The notes beneath the pieces were generated by a model. The model worked only from the letters and a program-made list of their open reading frames with translations, ran no database searches and was not told where the DNA came from. Position numbers and translations under genes: made by a program. Positions 45,526-56,200 of a stretch of 64,000 nt of DNA are shown one piece after another. Numbering within the stretch: position 1 is the stretch's first letter; every line of letters begins with the position of its first letter. Origin of the DNA: Ditibartonella apihabitans. Its GTDB lineage: Bacteria > Pseudomonadota > Alphaproteobacteria > Rhizobiales > Rhizobiaceae. The stretch spans positions 1,984,001 to 2,048,000 of the forward strand of contig NZ_CP015820.1 of assembly GCF_002007485.1 (NCBI RefSeq), read 5' to 3'.

Positions 45526-48312
45526 TCAAATCTCCAATTCCGGCAAGTTGCGAATAATTTTCATCGTCTCCAGAGAAACAGTAATAGTTCTTAATAATAA
45601 TTCCAGTGGATAGGCAGGATTATGCATCGTTTCGCGTGCAAAGTCATTGGCATCGTTAACAATTCCACTTGTTTTATCAATGCGTATACTTTGCCTTTCC
45701 ATCACCCAGTCGATCGCCGTTTTATTGTTGACGATATAACCATAAGCGGCAAGTGGTATTCCCGTAATAGTTATTTTGTCATTGTAATGGATGACCGAGC
45801 GGTCTTTGTTTTTGCCCATCCCGCCATAGCGCATTCGGGTTACATAAAAATCGGCCGCACCAAGTGTTTTCTTTTTCGTAACAAGTTTGACCGGATATTG
45901 TTCTACACTTTCATAGTTCACATGCAAATGCCCCAATGCACGACCGGCGCTCACAAAAGCCTTGAAGTCTTCAAGTGTTTTGACAGCCGGAATATGGGGT
46001 AATTCTTTGACGAGATTGTCGGAAAAACGGGCTCGAAACTCCGGTGAATGCAAAATCCCGTAAATATAATAAAACAGGTCTTCTTTAGTGATGTGATTAT
46101 CTGAATAGGCGGTTTGATAATATTTTAAAGCCTCATCGGTGATAGCATCAGAACGCTTGAAGCCACTCTGTTTGGCGCCCTCTTCTTCCCCTTCACGCGC
46201 ATCATTTTTTTCATAAAAATAAAGCGGAAAACATTGTCCATTATCTTCGAACTGGAAATCTGTAATCCTGTTTGACATGATAACTGAAAAACCGCCGCGC
46301 TTGCCATTACCGGACACACAAATAGCAAGGTTTTCCGAAGCCCCCGTCGGAAATATTTCTTTCATCGAATAGGAGCTGTGATTGAAACGTGTTGCGCAAT
46401 AGTGCCATGATTTTGTAAACGGCCGGACATTGGATATTTCGGTCAAATTTTCCGAAAAGGTTTCTTTGATCTGTTTTTTAAAACTTGCCTGCCAATTGCC
46501 CCCGCCCCAACTGAATTTTTTGACGTCTTTTTTGACAAAATCTCGCACATTGACGATTGTATTGGGAAAGCGTTTCCTATAGCGGGAATATCGGTCAATT
46601 TCCTGATTATAAAATTCTGTCATCCGCCGGACATTTTGCAAGAGCTTCGTTCTTGACGCGTTATAGACCCATGCATCCCGCCCCGAAACAACGCCGCTTG
46701 AATAGAGTTTGAAAATGGTGAGGCGCTGTTTATTTTTTTTGTCGCCCATTGCAGGAAAATTTCTGAAACACCCATCGCGTTGATTAAGCCAATCGTGATA
46801 ATTGTCAGGAACAATTTTTTGCCATTTATCTTTAAGACCGGCAATGCTTTTGAGCTTTTTAATTTTTTCAAGCTTTTGAGTGATGTCGAGATAATCGCCA
46901 ATATCATAGAAAAAAATCTGCCCTTTTTGTTTGACAAAAGGATTTTTGACAAGAAGCGAAATGGCAACAGGTGCGCGTGAACCGACGCCGAATATATTGC
47001 CTCCCTCTTTTTGTCGCAATGTGCCGGATGTGCGCGCATTTCCCCGCAAATGAAAAATGTAGATATTGGAAAATTCTTCGGCAAGACATTTGCGCATGCC
47101 ATCGGCTGAGGCGGATTGAATAAAACCGGCATTGGTTACAAAGCCGATAATGCCGCAATTGCCGATATAATCGGACGCCCAACGGATAGCACGGATGTAG
47201 CTGTCATAAGAAGAACGCTTGCCACCTTTTGTCAATGTCGAAGCAAGATAGGTTTCGGCAATCCTCCGGTCAACTTCCGGATATTTCTGATTGGCCGCAT
47301 CATCATTGGCGCTCTCCTGCCCCGTCGAATAAGGCGGATTGCCGATAATAATCCGGATATCCGGCAAATCGCGTCTGTTCTCATAATTGAGCTTCCTATG
47401 ATCCGGTTGGCGATCGTGGCTGTTGGCAGAGTCCACCAATCGGGATTTGTCTTTTTCACTGGTCACAAATGTATCGCAAAAATGGACACCTGAAAAAGCC
47501 CGATAGAACGTGCCGTTTTTCACTTGATAGGCTGTTTCGATATTGAGCTTGGCGATAAAATAGGCAAGTAAAACGACCTCATTGGCGTGAAGGTCGTTCT
47601 TATAAACCCGTTCTAAATCGTGCGGTTTGATCAACCCGCACTCGATCAAACGGGCAATAAAAATGCCTGTTCCGGTGAAAGGATCAAGGATTTGCACGCC
47701 TTGACTTCCAAACGAGCAATTAAACTCCCTTCGCAAAATGTCATCGACGCTGTGAAGAATAAAGTCCACAACTTCGACAGGCGTATAAACAATCCCTAAA
47801 CGATTGGTGATTTTCGGAAAAGCTCTGCTGAAAAATCGGTCATACAATTCGGCAATGAATTTTTGACGGGCTTCCGGTTTTTGTTCCAATCCTTTTGCGC
47901 GTTCTGCAACAGCTTGATAGAATTGATCGAGGCTTTCCTTTGGTAAAATGCTGTGAATATCGTCAAAAGTGTTGAAAATTTTGCGAATGGCTTTTCCCGA
48001 TAACGGGTTATGTTCGGCAATACTGGAACGTGAAAATAAACTATCGAAAACAGGTTTGCTAACGAGATATTGTGCCAACAGTTCAACGATGTCATCCTTG
48101 TCAGGAGGGCTTTCAATGTCTTTGCCGAGAAACTCTGAAAACTCGTCAAAAACAGCACCTATTTCCGTTTTGTCGGCATTTTTAAGACGTTCCGCAATTT
48201 GCCTGATGTAACTTTGTACAATCTTTGCTATATCGCTTGCCCATTCCTGCCAATAACGGGCACTGGCAAATTTCGCCGCCGGCTTTGTTGTTTCCAGAAA
48301 ATCCAATTTCAT
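45526..48312 (-). CDS. Type ISP-like N6-adenine DNA methylase, without the nuclease-helicase half
   Basis: The protein is 928 aa. It begins with the coupler-like region (RYWQEWASDIAKIVQSYI), then an N6-adenine methylase: ILDPFTGTGIF, motif I, at 208-218, and IIGNPPYS, motif IV, at 322-329. A long target-recognition region follows to the end. Layout and motifs match the C-terminal two thirds of type ISP restriction enzymes (LlaGI/LlaBIII type, about 1570 aa), which start with an Mrr-like nuclease and a translocase. Those domains are absent and no coding sequence lies upstream. The start has only a weak GCGGG upstream, which fits an N-terminal truncation, although a stand-alone methylase is possible. 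Confidence 0.88.
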   Translation of the reverse strand: MKLDFLETTKPAAKFASARYWQEWASDIAKIVQSYIRQIAERLKNADKTEIGAVFDEFSEFLGKDIESPPDKDDIVELLAQYLVSKPVFDSLFSRSSIAEHNPLSGKAIRKIFNTFDDIHSILPKESLDQFYQAVAERAKGLEQKPEARQKFIAELYDRFFSRAFPKITNRLGIVYTPVEVVDFILHSVDDILRREFNCSFGSQGVQILDPFTGTGIFIARLIECGLIKPHDLERVYKNDLHANEVVLLAYFIAKLNIETAYQVKNGTFYRAFSGVHFCDTFVTSEKDKSRLVDSANSHDRQPDHRKLNYENRRDLPDIRIIIGNPPYSTGQESANDDAANQKYPEVDRRIAETYLASTLTKGGKRSSYDSYIRAIRWASDYIGNCGIIGFVTNAGFIQSASADGMRKCLAEEFSNIYIFHLRGNARTSGTLRQKEGGNIFGVGSRAPVAISLLVKNPFVKQKGQIFFYDIGDYLDITQKLEKIKKLKSIAGLKDKWQKIVPDNYHDWLNQRDGCFRNFPAMGDKKNKQRLTIFKLYSSGVVSGRDAWVYNASRTKLLQNVRRMTEFYNQEIDRYSRYRKRFPNTIVNVRDFVKKDVKKFSWGGGNWQASFKKQIKETFSENLTEISNVRPFTKSWHYCATRFNHSSYSMKEIFPTGASENLAICVSGNGKRGGFSVIMSNRITDFQFEDNGQCFPLYFYEKNDAREGEEEGAKQSGFKRSDAITDEALKYYQTAYSDNHITKEDLFYYIYGILHSPEFRARFSDNLVKELPHIPAVKTLEDFKAFVSAGRALGHLHVNYESVEQYPVKLVTKKKTLGAADFYVTRMRYGGMGKNKDRSVIHYNDKITITGIPLAAYGYIVNNKTAIDWVMERQSIRIDKTSGIVNDANDFARETMHNPAYPLELLLRTITVSLETMKIIRNLPELEI

Positions 48313-48773
48313 CCCGCAAAAAATTTATCAATGACAAAGATTTACCGATTTCGAAGAAACATTTCTATGTCTGAACTCTGGTCGGGACATCCCCTTATTC
48401 TCCCTCGGGTAAGTATATTTTATTGCTTCCTATCATAGAGATAGCCGGTATTCAAATTGGCGAGACTGCGAAAATCTTCATTTTGTTTTAAAAGCCCGCC
48501 CGACAATCTTTCAAAATACGTTTCTCAAACAGTGATTTTCTGTTTTTGCAACTGTTAAAATCCTGTTTCAAAAGCAATTAACCGTTTGTCAGCATGTGAA
48601 ATATTGATATGTGGGAAATTATATCTGACATAGCAACACCGGATATTTTTGACGGAAGGATAATTTACCTAATTACAAATTTCACCAACAACATTGTGCT
48701 TTATAATGTATGTTTCAGCAATTTCATATAAATCTCCTGTCTTATATTAACTTTTATAAAACAATTCATATTT
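48313..48773. other. Gap of 461 bp, nothing identified
   Basis: No gene is supported. The sequence immediately upstream of the methylase start does not continue into nuclease- or helicase-coding sequence in any frame I could follow. The stretch 48570-48780 is AT-rich. Confidence 0.4.
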
Positions 48774-49519
48774 TCAACTTTTTGTATTGATTATAATTTG
48801 AATCATTTCAAACACAGAATACAGAAAGAATAGGGCTATAGCGCCCACAATGACACTCATTACCAATGCCGCCAATTTAATAACCAATGCTCCCATGATG
48901 AGAGCTGTCATATTCCCTAAGATACTGACGACGAAGATATTCGGTATGTAGTGTTGCAAAACTTTCGGGCCAGTTAGACGTGTGCGCAACTTTAAAAATG
49001 TTGAACAATCGGAAAATACCTCTTCTTGCCGGGTAAATTTCCACTGATAGCTGATCATAGAGTTCCGTAAACCGCCTGACACATAATCATACCAGTCAGT
49101 TTGGTCTAATAGATCGTTTTTACACCAGGGAAAGCTGCAACTTGAAATGTCGGAATTAATTGGCAATATTGCCGAAAACCTTGACGTAGCAATATTAACC
49201 TTTTCATTTTCTTCGTCATTTTGAATTTTCCGGTCGATCGACGGGGGAAGTTTCAACTTGTCGTTAAAATGGAAACCGATACATTCTATGGCTTCATAGG
49301 CTCCCTGAAAGTCGCGGCCAAGCGGCCGTATCTGATAGAGAAGCGGACCGGTAGAATTTCGGTCAAGATAGAATCTAAGTGCAAAATAAACCTGACCGTC
49401 AGCGTCCAACCTTCGCTCGCAGATTGGATGGCCTTACTTTTGATAGATAATAATGTTCCCGTCGAATCCGGAAATGTTTCCAATTCCAAAGCCGATTTAT
49501 CGATTTGTTGCTGTGCCAT
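48774..49519 (-). pseudogene. Frameshifted membrane protein gene
   Basis: An ATG at 49519 starts MAQQQIDKSALELETFPDST and a natural-looking frame to about 49410. There the sense switches to the -1 frame, which continues ADGQVYFALRFYLDRN and on to the stop at 48774. The joined product would be about 245 aa: a soluble N-terminal part with conserved-looking aromatic strands and Cys pairs, then two transmembrane helices (about the last 60 residues). Neither frame alone is a sensible protein. No family is recognised. Its start overlaps the preceding small secreted gene by 23 bp. Confidence 0.55.
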
Positions 49520-49733
49520 AACCGCCAAAACCGATTGATGAAGGTGCGTCACATGTTTGTCCAGAACCGCACCACCGTTCGCTTGTCCGGCTTACAGAAT
49601 ATGTACGGCCGTTATCATCCTTAACAGCATTCCGGATGCCCACACTCATACTGTTTGCGGCATAAGACGATCCAATAGAAACAGTCAAAATAGCAATAGA
49701 TGATAAAACAGCAGGTAAAATACGCCTATTATT
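49497..49733 (-). pseudogene. Small secreted protein gene lacking a start codon
   Basis: The frame encodes RRILPAVLSSIAILTVSIGSSYAAN, a good signal peptide, followed by 48 residues with a Cys pair (WCGSGQTC) and a Gly-rich end. A strong AGAGGAG site lies at 49740-49734, but the codons after it are AAT AAT AGG CGT: no ATG, GTG or TTG occurs until inside the signal peptide (TTG at 49688). The start appears lost by mutation. Together with the overlapping frameshifted gene it forms a decayed secreted/membrane pair. Confidence 0.5.
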
Positions 49734-49759
49734 CTCCTCTCACTTAACAAAAAGCACAT

Positions 49760-50434
49760 TTACCAGTAGGTAAATGTGAAAACAAAACCGCCTATTTGAA
49801 ATCTTGCAATTCCTAAACCGTCTTTTATTTTTTGCTGAACAACATCTTGATCTACATTGTCCTCGTTCCAGCTGAATCCAAAAGCACCGTTATGCCAGGT
49901 GCTTTCAACACTGGCAGAACCGAATAGGTCTGATCGTTCTCCATTTGTATAAATCTCAAAATTACCGTTTTTCAAAGCGGCTAGTTGTTTTGAGATACTA
50001 CCATCTTCATCGCCAAGCATTTTTTGAGCTTCGGTTAATTGAGCGCGGACAACATTTTTTGCAAGCTGCTTAAATTCATCCATCGACATATCCGACGGCA
50101 CACGTTGATTTATTTGCCCACCTTGTAGATTGACTTTAGCCCAATCAGAGCAATGGATCATCATCATAGCATCATAACTCATAGGTTCATCATGTGTTGA
50201 GTAATATTCAACGAGCTTTGCAACTTGTTCAGCTGATGGTTTTTTATTAGGGTCCCACGTAATTGATGAAATTGCGGATTGTGTTCGGTCGGAAACAGTC
50301 GTATCAGCACCTACTTTTACAGTCGGTTCTTCGTTTTTCTTGGATTTTGCGGCTTCGGGGTGCGCTATATCAGTGATAAGCTTGAGCGCGATCTCTCCGC
50401 GCACACCGGATAAAGAATGTACAGATGTAACCAT
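49760..50434 (-). CDS. Orphan protein of unknown function
   Basis: The protein is 224 aa from the ATG at 50434 (GGAGAGAG upstream; an in-frame TTG five codons earlier is unlikely). There is no signal peptide. The N-terminal 60 residues are polar; the middle has SAEQVAKLVEYYSTHDEPMSYDAMMMIHCSDWAKVN and helical, charged segments; the end is a beta-rich, aromatic segment, GIARFQIGGFVFTFTYW. No domain is recognised. Like the 37512-38144 gene it sits alone beside AT-rich DNA. Confidence 0.6.
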   Translation of the reverse strand: MVTSVHSLSGVRGEIALKLITDIAHPEAAKSKKNEEPTVKVGADTTVSDRTQSAISSITWDPNKKPSAEQVAKLVEYYSTHDEPMSYDAMMMIHCSDWAKVNLQGGQINQRVPSDMSMDEFKQLAKNVVRAQLTEAQKMLGDEDGSISKQLAALKNGNFEIYTNGERSDLFGSASVESTWHNGAFGFSWNEDNVDQDVVQQKIKDGLGIARFQIGGFVFTFTYW

Positions 50435-50933
50435 GGTCTCTCTCCACAACGATCATGGACGAGTGCTAATCCTCATGATTTTACGCCATCCGATAATGTA
50501 TTTTTCATAAATACACTTAGATTGTATCACACAAAACACTAATCGAAAAGACTTTGTTGTTTGTTATCGTCCTGCTCTATTTTGCTTGTGCCGGCAGCGC
50601 GAAGCGATAGCAAAAAGAGAGAGAAGTGTCATACCAAACCATGTGCAACATTTTGCATTCAAATTTCGCCAATAAGCCGGCAAAAAAATTGAATGAAACA
50701 GATTTCAGACCGTTTTCTATTATGATTTTTATAATGCACTATTTGTAATGTATTATTATGAATAAAAGTCCTGATTGTAGGTCGGTGAATTTCCACCTGA
50801 TATGTTAAAAATTATTGACGAGCTAAAAAGTGGAAACAACGATTTTTGCCCCCAAGCATAAAACCTTGAGATTGAATTCAGGACCTCTTTCCTTGGGACA
50901 TTTCAAGAGTTGTTATGTTCTTCATGTTCGCTT
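50435..50933. other. AT-rich gap of 499 bp, nothing identified
   Basis: No gene is supported. It separates the accessory island from the type I secretion locus. I found no convincing terminator hairpin behind the ABC transporter gene, which ends at 50934. Confidence 0.4.
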
Positions 50934-53207
50934 TTAGCTATTTTGCGGGTGGTTGGAACGGCGCAGAAATTCGCGTGTTGGCCCGTCAAACTGGATATGT
51001 CCCTGATCAAGAACGATAACACGTTCTGTCAAATTCAGAATATCAAAACGGTCTGTCGACACGACCATTGTTGTATCCGGCTGCAATATGTTTTTAAGCA
51101 CATTGGCAACACGCGACTCCTGTTTTTGCGACAATTGCGAGGTCGGCTCGTCCAGAATGAGAATCTTGCGTTTTGTCAGTGCAAGGCGTGCCGAGGCCAG
51201 CATTTGGCGATGTGCAGGATTGGGATAAAATCCGGCATCGCGCCATGTCACTTCCAGTTTGTCGGCAATTTGCATTTCGCCACTTACAAGATCAAGCTGA
51301 TGGAGAATGTTTTCACATTCTTCGCGCGACAGCCGCCTTTCCAGACACAAAAATTCATAAACCGAGCTTGTCAACATCACATGTTCCTGCCAGGCATAAT
51401 GAATGAGATGTTTGATCGATTCATCGCCGGCATGGAGCGGACGTTTTGAAAACGTAATTGTACCTTTTTCAAGTGAAAGATAGCCGGCCAGCAATTTTAA
51501 CAACGTGCTTTTGCCGCTCCCGTTGCGCCCGAACAGTGCAACTTTCTGTCCCTTCGGTATAACAAGATCAAGATCATCGAGAATAACCTTTTCACTGTTA
51601 TAGGCAAAAGTTCCATGTTCAATTAGCCATAATGGCGATTTGAGATTTTCGTATTTTTCAAGATGGATCGGCTGTTCCTGATTGTCGGAGCTTTCGCCGA
51701 TAAGTTTTTTCAGCCGCTTGTAACTAAGATGGGCTCCATAAGCCTCATAGACAATACTTGAAACACCGAACAATGGCATCAACATACGGCCGGCAAGCAG
51801 AATAACCGCAAAAATTGCACCCTGATTTAGAGAACCGGCAAGCACCAGATAATAAGCCATAATGACAATGAGCACGAGCTGAATGCCATTGATTGCATAA
51901 TTTAAACGCTGGAAAGCAGCAGTTCGTTGATAACGCTTTTGCCAGGCTTCAATATCGGTCTCGGAATCGGACATATAGCGATCACTGACAACATCCGGCC
52001 GACCAATAATCGAAGCCACCATCATATCAACGGGTGTCGGAGGGTCGCGATGAAGTGGCCGTTCTTTAAACTGCAACTCTGCCTGTCGCCAATAGTAATA
52101 CATGACGCAAAAAATAATGGCGATGATAAATAACGGAACAATGACAACCCATTGCCCGAGTATGGCAATGACCAAAAGAAAGAGCAGAATGAAGGGAACA
52201 TCCACGACATTGAGATTCAAAGTCAAAAGCGCAAAATTGCGCACCATTTTCCAGTCATCAAGTGCCCGGAACTGGGCAGCGCCCCATTCATTCGACTGGC
52301 TGGCATTGACACGCAAAAGCCGCCTCACAATGTTGGGTTCGATTGTTGTGTGAATGCGCTGGATGAGCGAAATATTGAGCTTCTGGCGGTCACGACGAAG
52401 CAGGAATTCACCGAGCAATGCCAATGCGACTCCAATCGAAAAAGTCCATAACGATGCAGATGCATAGGCCGGTAAAATGCGGCTATAAATTGCATTCAGA
52501 TAAAGCGGTGTGACCACAATCATCAGATTGATGAAAATCGAGCCGAAAAGCAATTTCCATAGAATAGAAACCGCCACCGGATCGGAAGAAATAAGGCGGC
52601 GCAAATCGAAATTATCAAGAAGGCTTGCTTTGAAAACCTGATATTGCGGAATGCATTGATCAGTAAATTTTTGAGCTTTTTCTTGAGCAGTTTTTGAGCC
52701 ACCGTTTTCCGCATTGCCCAATTGCGCTATATCGCGCTTGTCATCCGTTTTGGCGAGTGCATCAAGTTTCACAACCTCGGCCGGATGCACAGTTTTTTTG
52801 AGAGCCTGCGGCTTTTCGCTTGCCTCGGGAGGCCGTTTTTCCAGTTCAAGGGAAGGTTCGATTTTGCTTTCAACGGTCACCACATCCGCAGCAGAACGGA
52901 TATTATCAGCTTCGGCTTTGTGGTGGCTTTGCTCTTTATCTTCATCAAGAAAAACGAATGTCCCGTCATTTGCCACTTCCACCGCACGGTAATTACCCGC
53001 AGGGGTTAGCACAATATAGACGCCGCCAATCTGCAAAGCCGATTGTTTGTTGACGCGTACAATGTGAACGCCGAGTTGGCGCTCGACGAGCTTGATCAAG
53101 GTTTCGTCGCCTGACATTGGCAAAGTACGCAGACGCTGCCAGTGAAAAGGAAGAGAACCGCGTATTTTGTTACACGCGGTTTCCAGAGCGTCGATCAGAG
53201 GAGTCAT
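50934..53207 (-). CDS. Type I secretion ABC transporter (permease-ATPase) with divergent ATPase motifs
   Basis: The protein is 757 aa. A long N-terminal cytosolic part (1-210) precedes a six-helix transmembrane domain (about 215-480) and an ATPase domain. Walker A FGRNGSGKST (559-568), the Q-loop Gln in YAWQEH and Walker B with catalytic Glu, ILILDEPT (684-691), are intact. The signature expected about 20 residues before Walker B reads NPAHRQMLASARL with no LSGGQ, and the H-loop place reads VVSTDRFD with Asp instead of His. As a homodimer, both ATP sites would be affected. It is the last gene of the locus, 55 bp after the giant substrate gene, and should be its inner-membrane exporter. Confidence 0.9.
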   Translation of the reverse strand: MTPLIDALETACNKIRGSLPFHWQRLRTLPMSGDETLIKLVERQLGVHIVRVNKQSALQIGGVYIVLTPAGNYRAVEVANDGTFVFLDEDKEQSHHKAEADNIRSAADVVTVESKIEPSLELEKRPPEASEKPQALKKTVHPAEVVKLDALAKTDDKRDIAQLGNAENGGSKTAQEKAQKFTDQCIPQYQVFKASLLDNFDLRRLISSDPVAVSILWKLLFGSIFINLMIVVTPLYLNAIYSRILPAYASASLWTFSIGVALALLGEFLLRRDRQKLNISLIQRIHTTIEPNIVRRLLRVNASQSNEWGAAQFRALDDWKMVRNFALLTLNLNVVDVPFILLFLLVIAILGQWVVIVPLFIIAIIFCVMYYYWRQAELQFKERPLHRDPPTPVDMMVASIIGRPDVVSDRYMSDSETDIEAWQKRYQRTAAFQRLNYAINGIQLVLIVIMAYYLVLAGSLNQGAIFAVILLAGRMLMPLFGVSSIVYEAYGAHLSYKRLKKLIGESSDNQEQPIHLEKYENLKSPLWLIEHGTFAYNSEKVILDDLDLVIPKGQKVALFGRNGSGKSTLLKLLAGYLSLEKGTITFSKRPLHAGDESIKHLIHYAWQEHVMLTSSVYEFLCLERRLSREECENILHQLDLVSGEMQIADKLEVTWRDAGFYPNPAHRQMLASARLALTKRKILILDEPTSQLSQKQESRVANVLKNILQPDTTMVVSTDRFDILNLTERVIVLDQGHIQFDGPTREFLRRSNHPQNS

Positions 53208-53262
53208 TCGGTTCTTTCCAGATGTTATCGGTCAAGCGTCGCAAGAGAATTGGCAATGCGCA

Positions 53263-56200
53263 TTATCCTCTGTCTTGCGGATGCGAATCCCCAACACTGC
53301 CTTTCGCAACGTCGATGGTGTTGCCCGTATCATGCGTGTAATTGCCATCTGAATCTTTCCCGAAAGCAGTCCATTGCTTATCGCCATTCCCGTTATCCGA
53401 CGTCAGTTTCCATTGCCAATCACCTGTGCCGGAGGAAAAGGCGTTGAACTCGTCCTGACCGTCGACGAAGAAGTGGGCGTGGTAATGACCGTCGGTATCT
53501 GCCTTGCCGGTCATAAAGTCCTTGAAAAACTTGTCCATATCAAGGTTGACGGTATCTTTATAGTTATCAATAAAGCCGATGCCTTCGACATTTTTGATGC
53601 CACCGGAGATATTATAGATTGAACCAGGATGGCTGTTCGTCGAGTCAATTCTTTTTAGCATGTAGTCCGTGCCATCGCCGCCATCAAACGAAATAAGGTT
53701 TGTATTGTCGTTGGTCGGGTGAGTGGTGAATAGAACGCTGTCATCACCGCTCGAACCGATAATGCCGGTGATATTGTTCAGGTGGTCCTCATAAGTCGGA
53801 TTTCTGTCACGAACGAGCGAACCATTATATTCACCTGCAAGCTTGTAGACAAAAAATTCGTTTGGATTGAGGTGACTGTAATCGACAACGCCATGCGTAT
53901 AATCGGAACTTACACCACCATGGCTGATGAAAAGGTCATCACCACCGCCGCCGCCGTTAAATTTGTGTCCACCGGCACTGCTGCCTTCAAACACATCGTT
54001 ACCTTGCGTACCAGTTATGGTTCCGATGCGTTTGAATACGTCGTGGCCTTGGGTACCTTGGGCAACATGGTTTTCGTCGTAACCGTAAAAGCCCTTTACC
54101 GTTGTTCCGGAATAGCTCTGCCCGTCATCCATTTTGACATAGACGCCATTTATAAACCGCCCGTTGCTTACATAATTGTAATAGAGGGTATCATTGGAAG
54201 CAGTGGAGAGATCATTACCATCAATATAGCTGATGCCATCCTTACTCGAATTTTCTACAGAATAGATCTGGTCGCCTTTGTAACCGCCGACCAATGTTCC
54301 GTCGGTACCCCAGCGGCCAATTATCTTATTATTGAAAAAATATGCACCATAAGCATTTTCAAAATCATGAAGCTCGTTTGTATATTGCTTGCCATTCTTA
54401 TCCTTCCAAAGCGTTGTCGCTTCTCCGGTATCAAGGTTAATGGTCACATCATTCTGAATGCCGATATCCGGTTTGGCTGCCCATGGATCAAGCTGATAAA
54501 GATCGCGCTCGTCATCGGGCAACAAGCCATCGACACGCCCACCTAAATTCGGTGCGCCGACGAAATAAGTGTCAGAACCTGCACCACCGTAATAAATGTC
54601 GTGTCCTTGCGTTGCCAAGAAATAATTGTCTTTCTCGTTGCCGTAAATCAGATCATCAAATTTACTGCCAATAACATTTTCAACATTGGTTACATGACCC
54701 TGAGCGGCACCTTCGGCAAGCACTGCACCATTACTGTCATGGCTGAGTATATTTTGATTATTATTAATGGCATAACCTTTTTCACTGGCCGCCAGGTTTA
54801 TATAAACCCCCTCGGTGCGTTGGTTCGGATCCATTGGAGCGACGTTTTTGCCGTTGGCATCTGTACTTTCCAGAACATCCTGAAACGAAATCCAGTCATT
54901 TTCCTTGCCGCCATCGGTTCGTGTACCACCATCATAGGTGAGTTTACCTTTACCGACATAAACAATATCGGTACCGGTTCCGCCATTGATAATCGTTTCT
55001 CCTGTTGAACCGCCAAGATAATATTTGTCATAGCCGCCGCGGTTGTTGATAACCGTACTGCCTGTCGAATATTGGAGGTGATAAACACCGGCCGAATTAC
55101 CATTATCCTTGTTCAGACCGCTTGCGCTGCTATCAGCGTCATTGACAATACCGTCCGTTATAGTTTTCGAAGCAGATGAATATCTGAAATCGAAGTCGTC
55201 CGGATTTTGTGCTGCAAAATTCTCGTGTCTGACAATTGGTTGACTACCAAAGGAAAGCAAATTTCCGTCTTTGTCGGTATAATTGCCGTTTTTGTCCCGA
55301 TAGTAATCCATATGCCCTTCGGAATCATAGACAATTCTGTCAAAGTTATTGTAACCGTCGTTACCACCCCCGTCAAAAATTGTAACATCGCCTTTGGCTT
55401 GTTGAAAATTATAGATATCGGAGTCGCCACCATCACTGATTTTTACAATAGAATCTGCGGTACCGGAATTCGTGAAATTATAATCACTCCTTCCCTGATC
55501 ATCTACGATTGTGGTTTGAGCGATTGCCGAATCGTTAAAATAATAATTATCTGTGAGACGGAGCGTGCGAGATTCGTTAGAACCATGATCCAGAATCGTT
55601 ACATTTTTTGTCGTTGAACTAATGAAGTTATATAAGTCGCCAAAATAGGAATCTTCGATCTTTACCGTATCGAAATTACTGTTATTGAAGAAATAATTAT
55701 CGTCTCCATCATCACCAGCACCTTCAATAGTGGTTGTGGTGATGTTCACATCGCCGCCCTGTCCATACCTAAAGTAAAATTTATTATCACCACCCTGATC
55801 AGTAATATCGACCTTGGAATTTACAATTTTTGTATCTTCATCCACGCCGAAATTGTACGTATTATTCCCATTTAGGGTATCTGCGGCAATATCTTTAATT
55901 TTGACAATTGAATCATGTATCTTGTTGAAAATGTAAGTATCGCTGCCATCATCCTTTTCATCGCCTTTGGTATTTGTATCTTCGATACTTACTTTTGTTT
56001 TTGAACCGGTGAAGTCATAAATATCAGCCCCCAACCCATCTGTGATGGTAATATTATACAAATTATCGGCAGCAAAATTTTCACTTGTGGTATTCTGGAA
56101 ATTATAAGTATCTTTCCCTGTACCATCAACGATTGTAATTGTATTTACATCACTGTTCGTTGAATTCTGGAAATTATAGTTATCCCAGCCACCACCATCT

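Noticed and set aside
50910-51449. Plus-strand frame opposite the ABC ATPase domain
   Set aside because: Antisense shadow of Walker B-containing sequence; no domain match.
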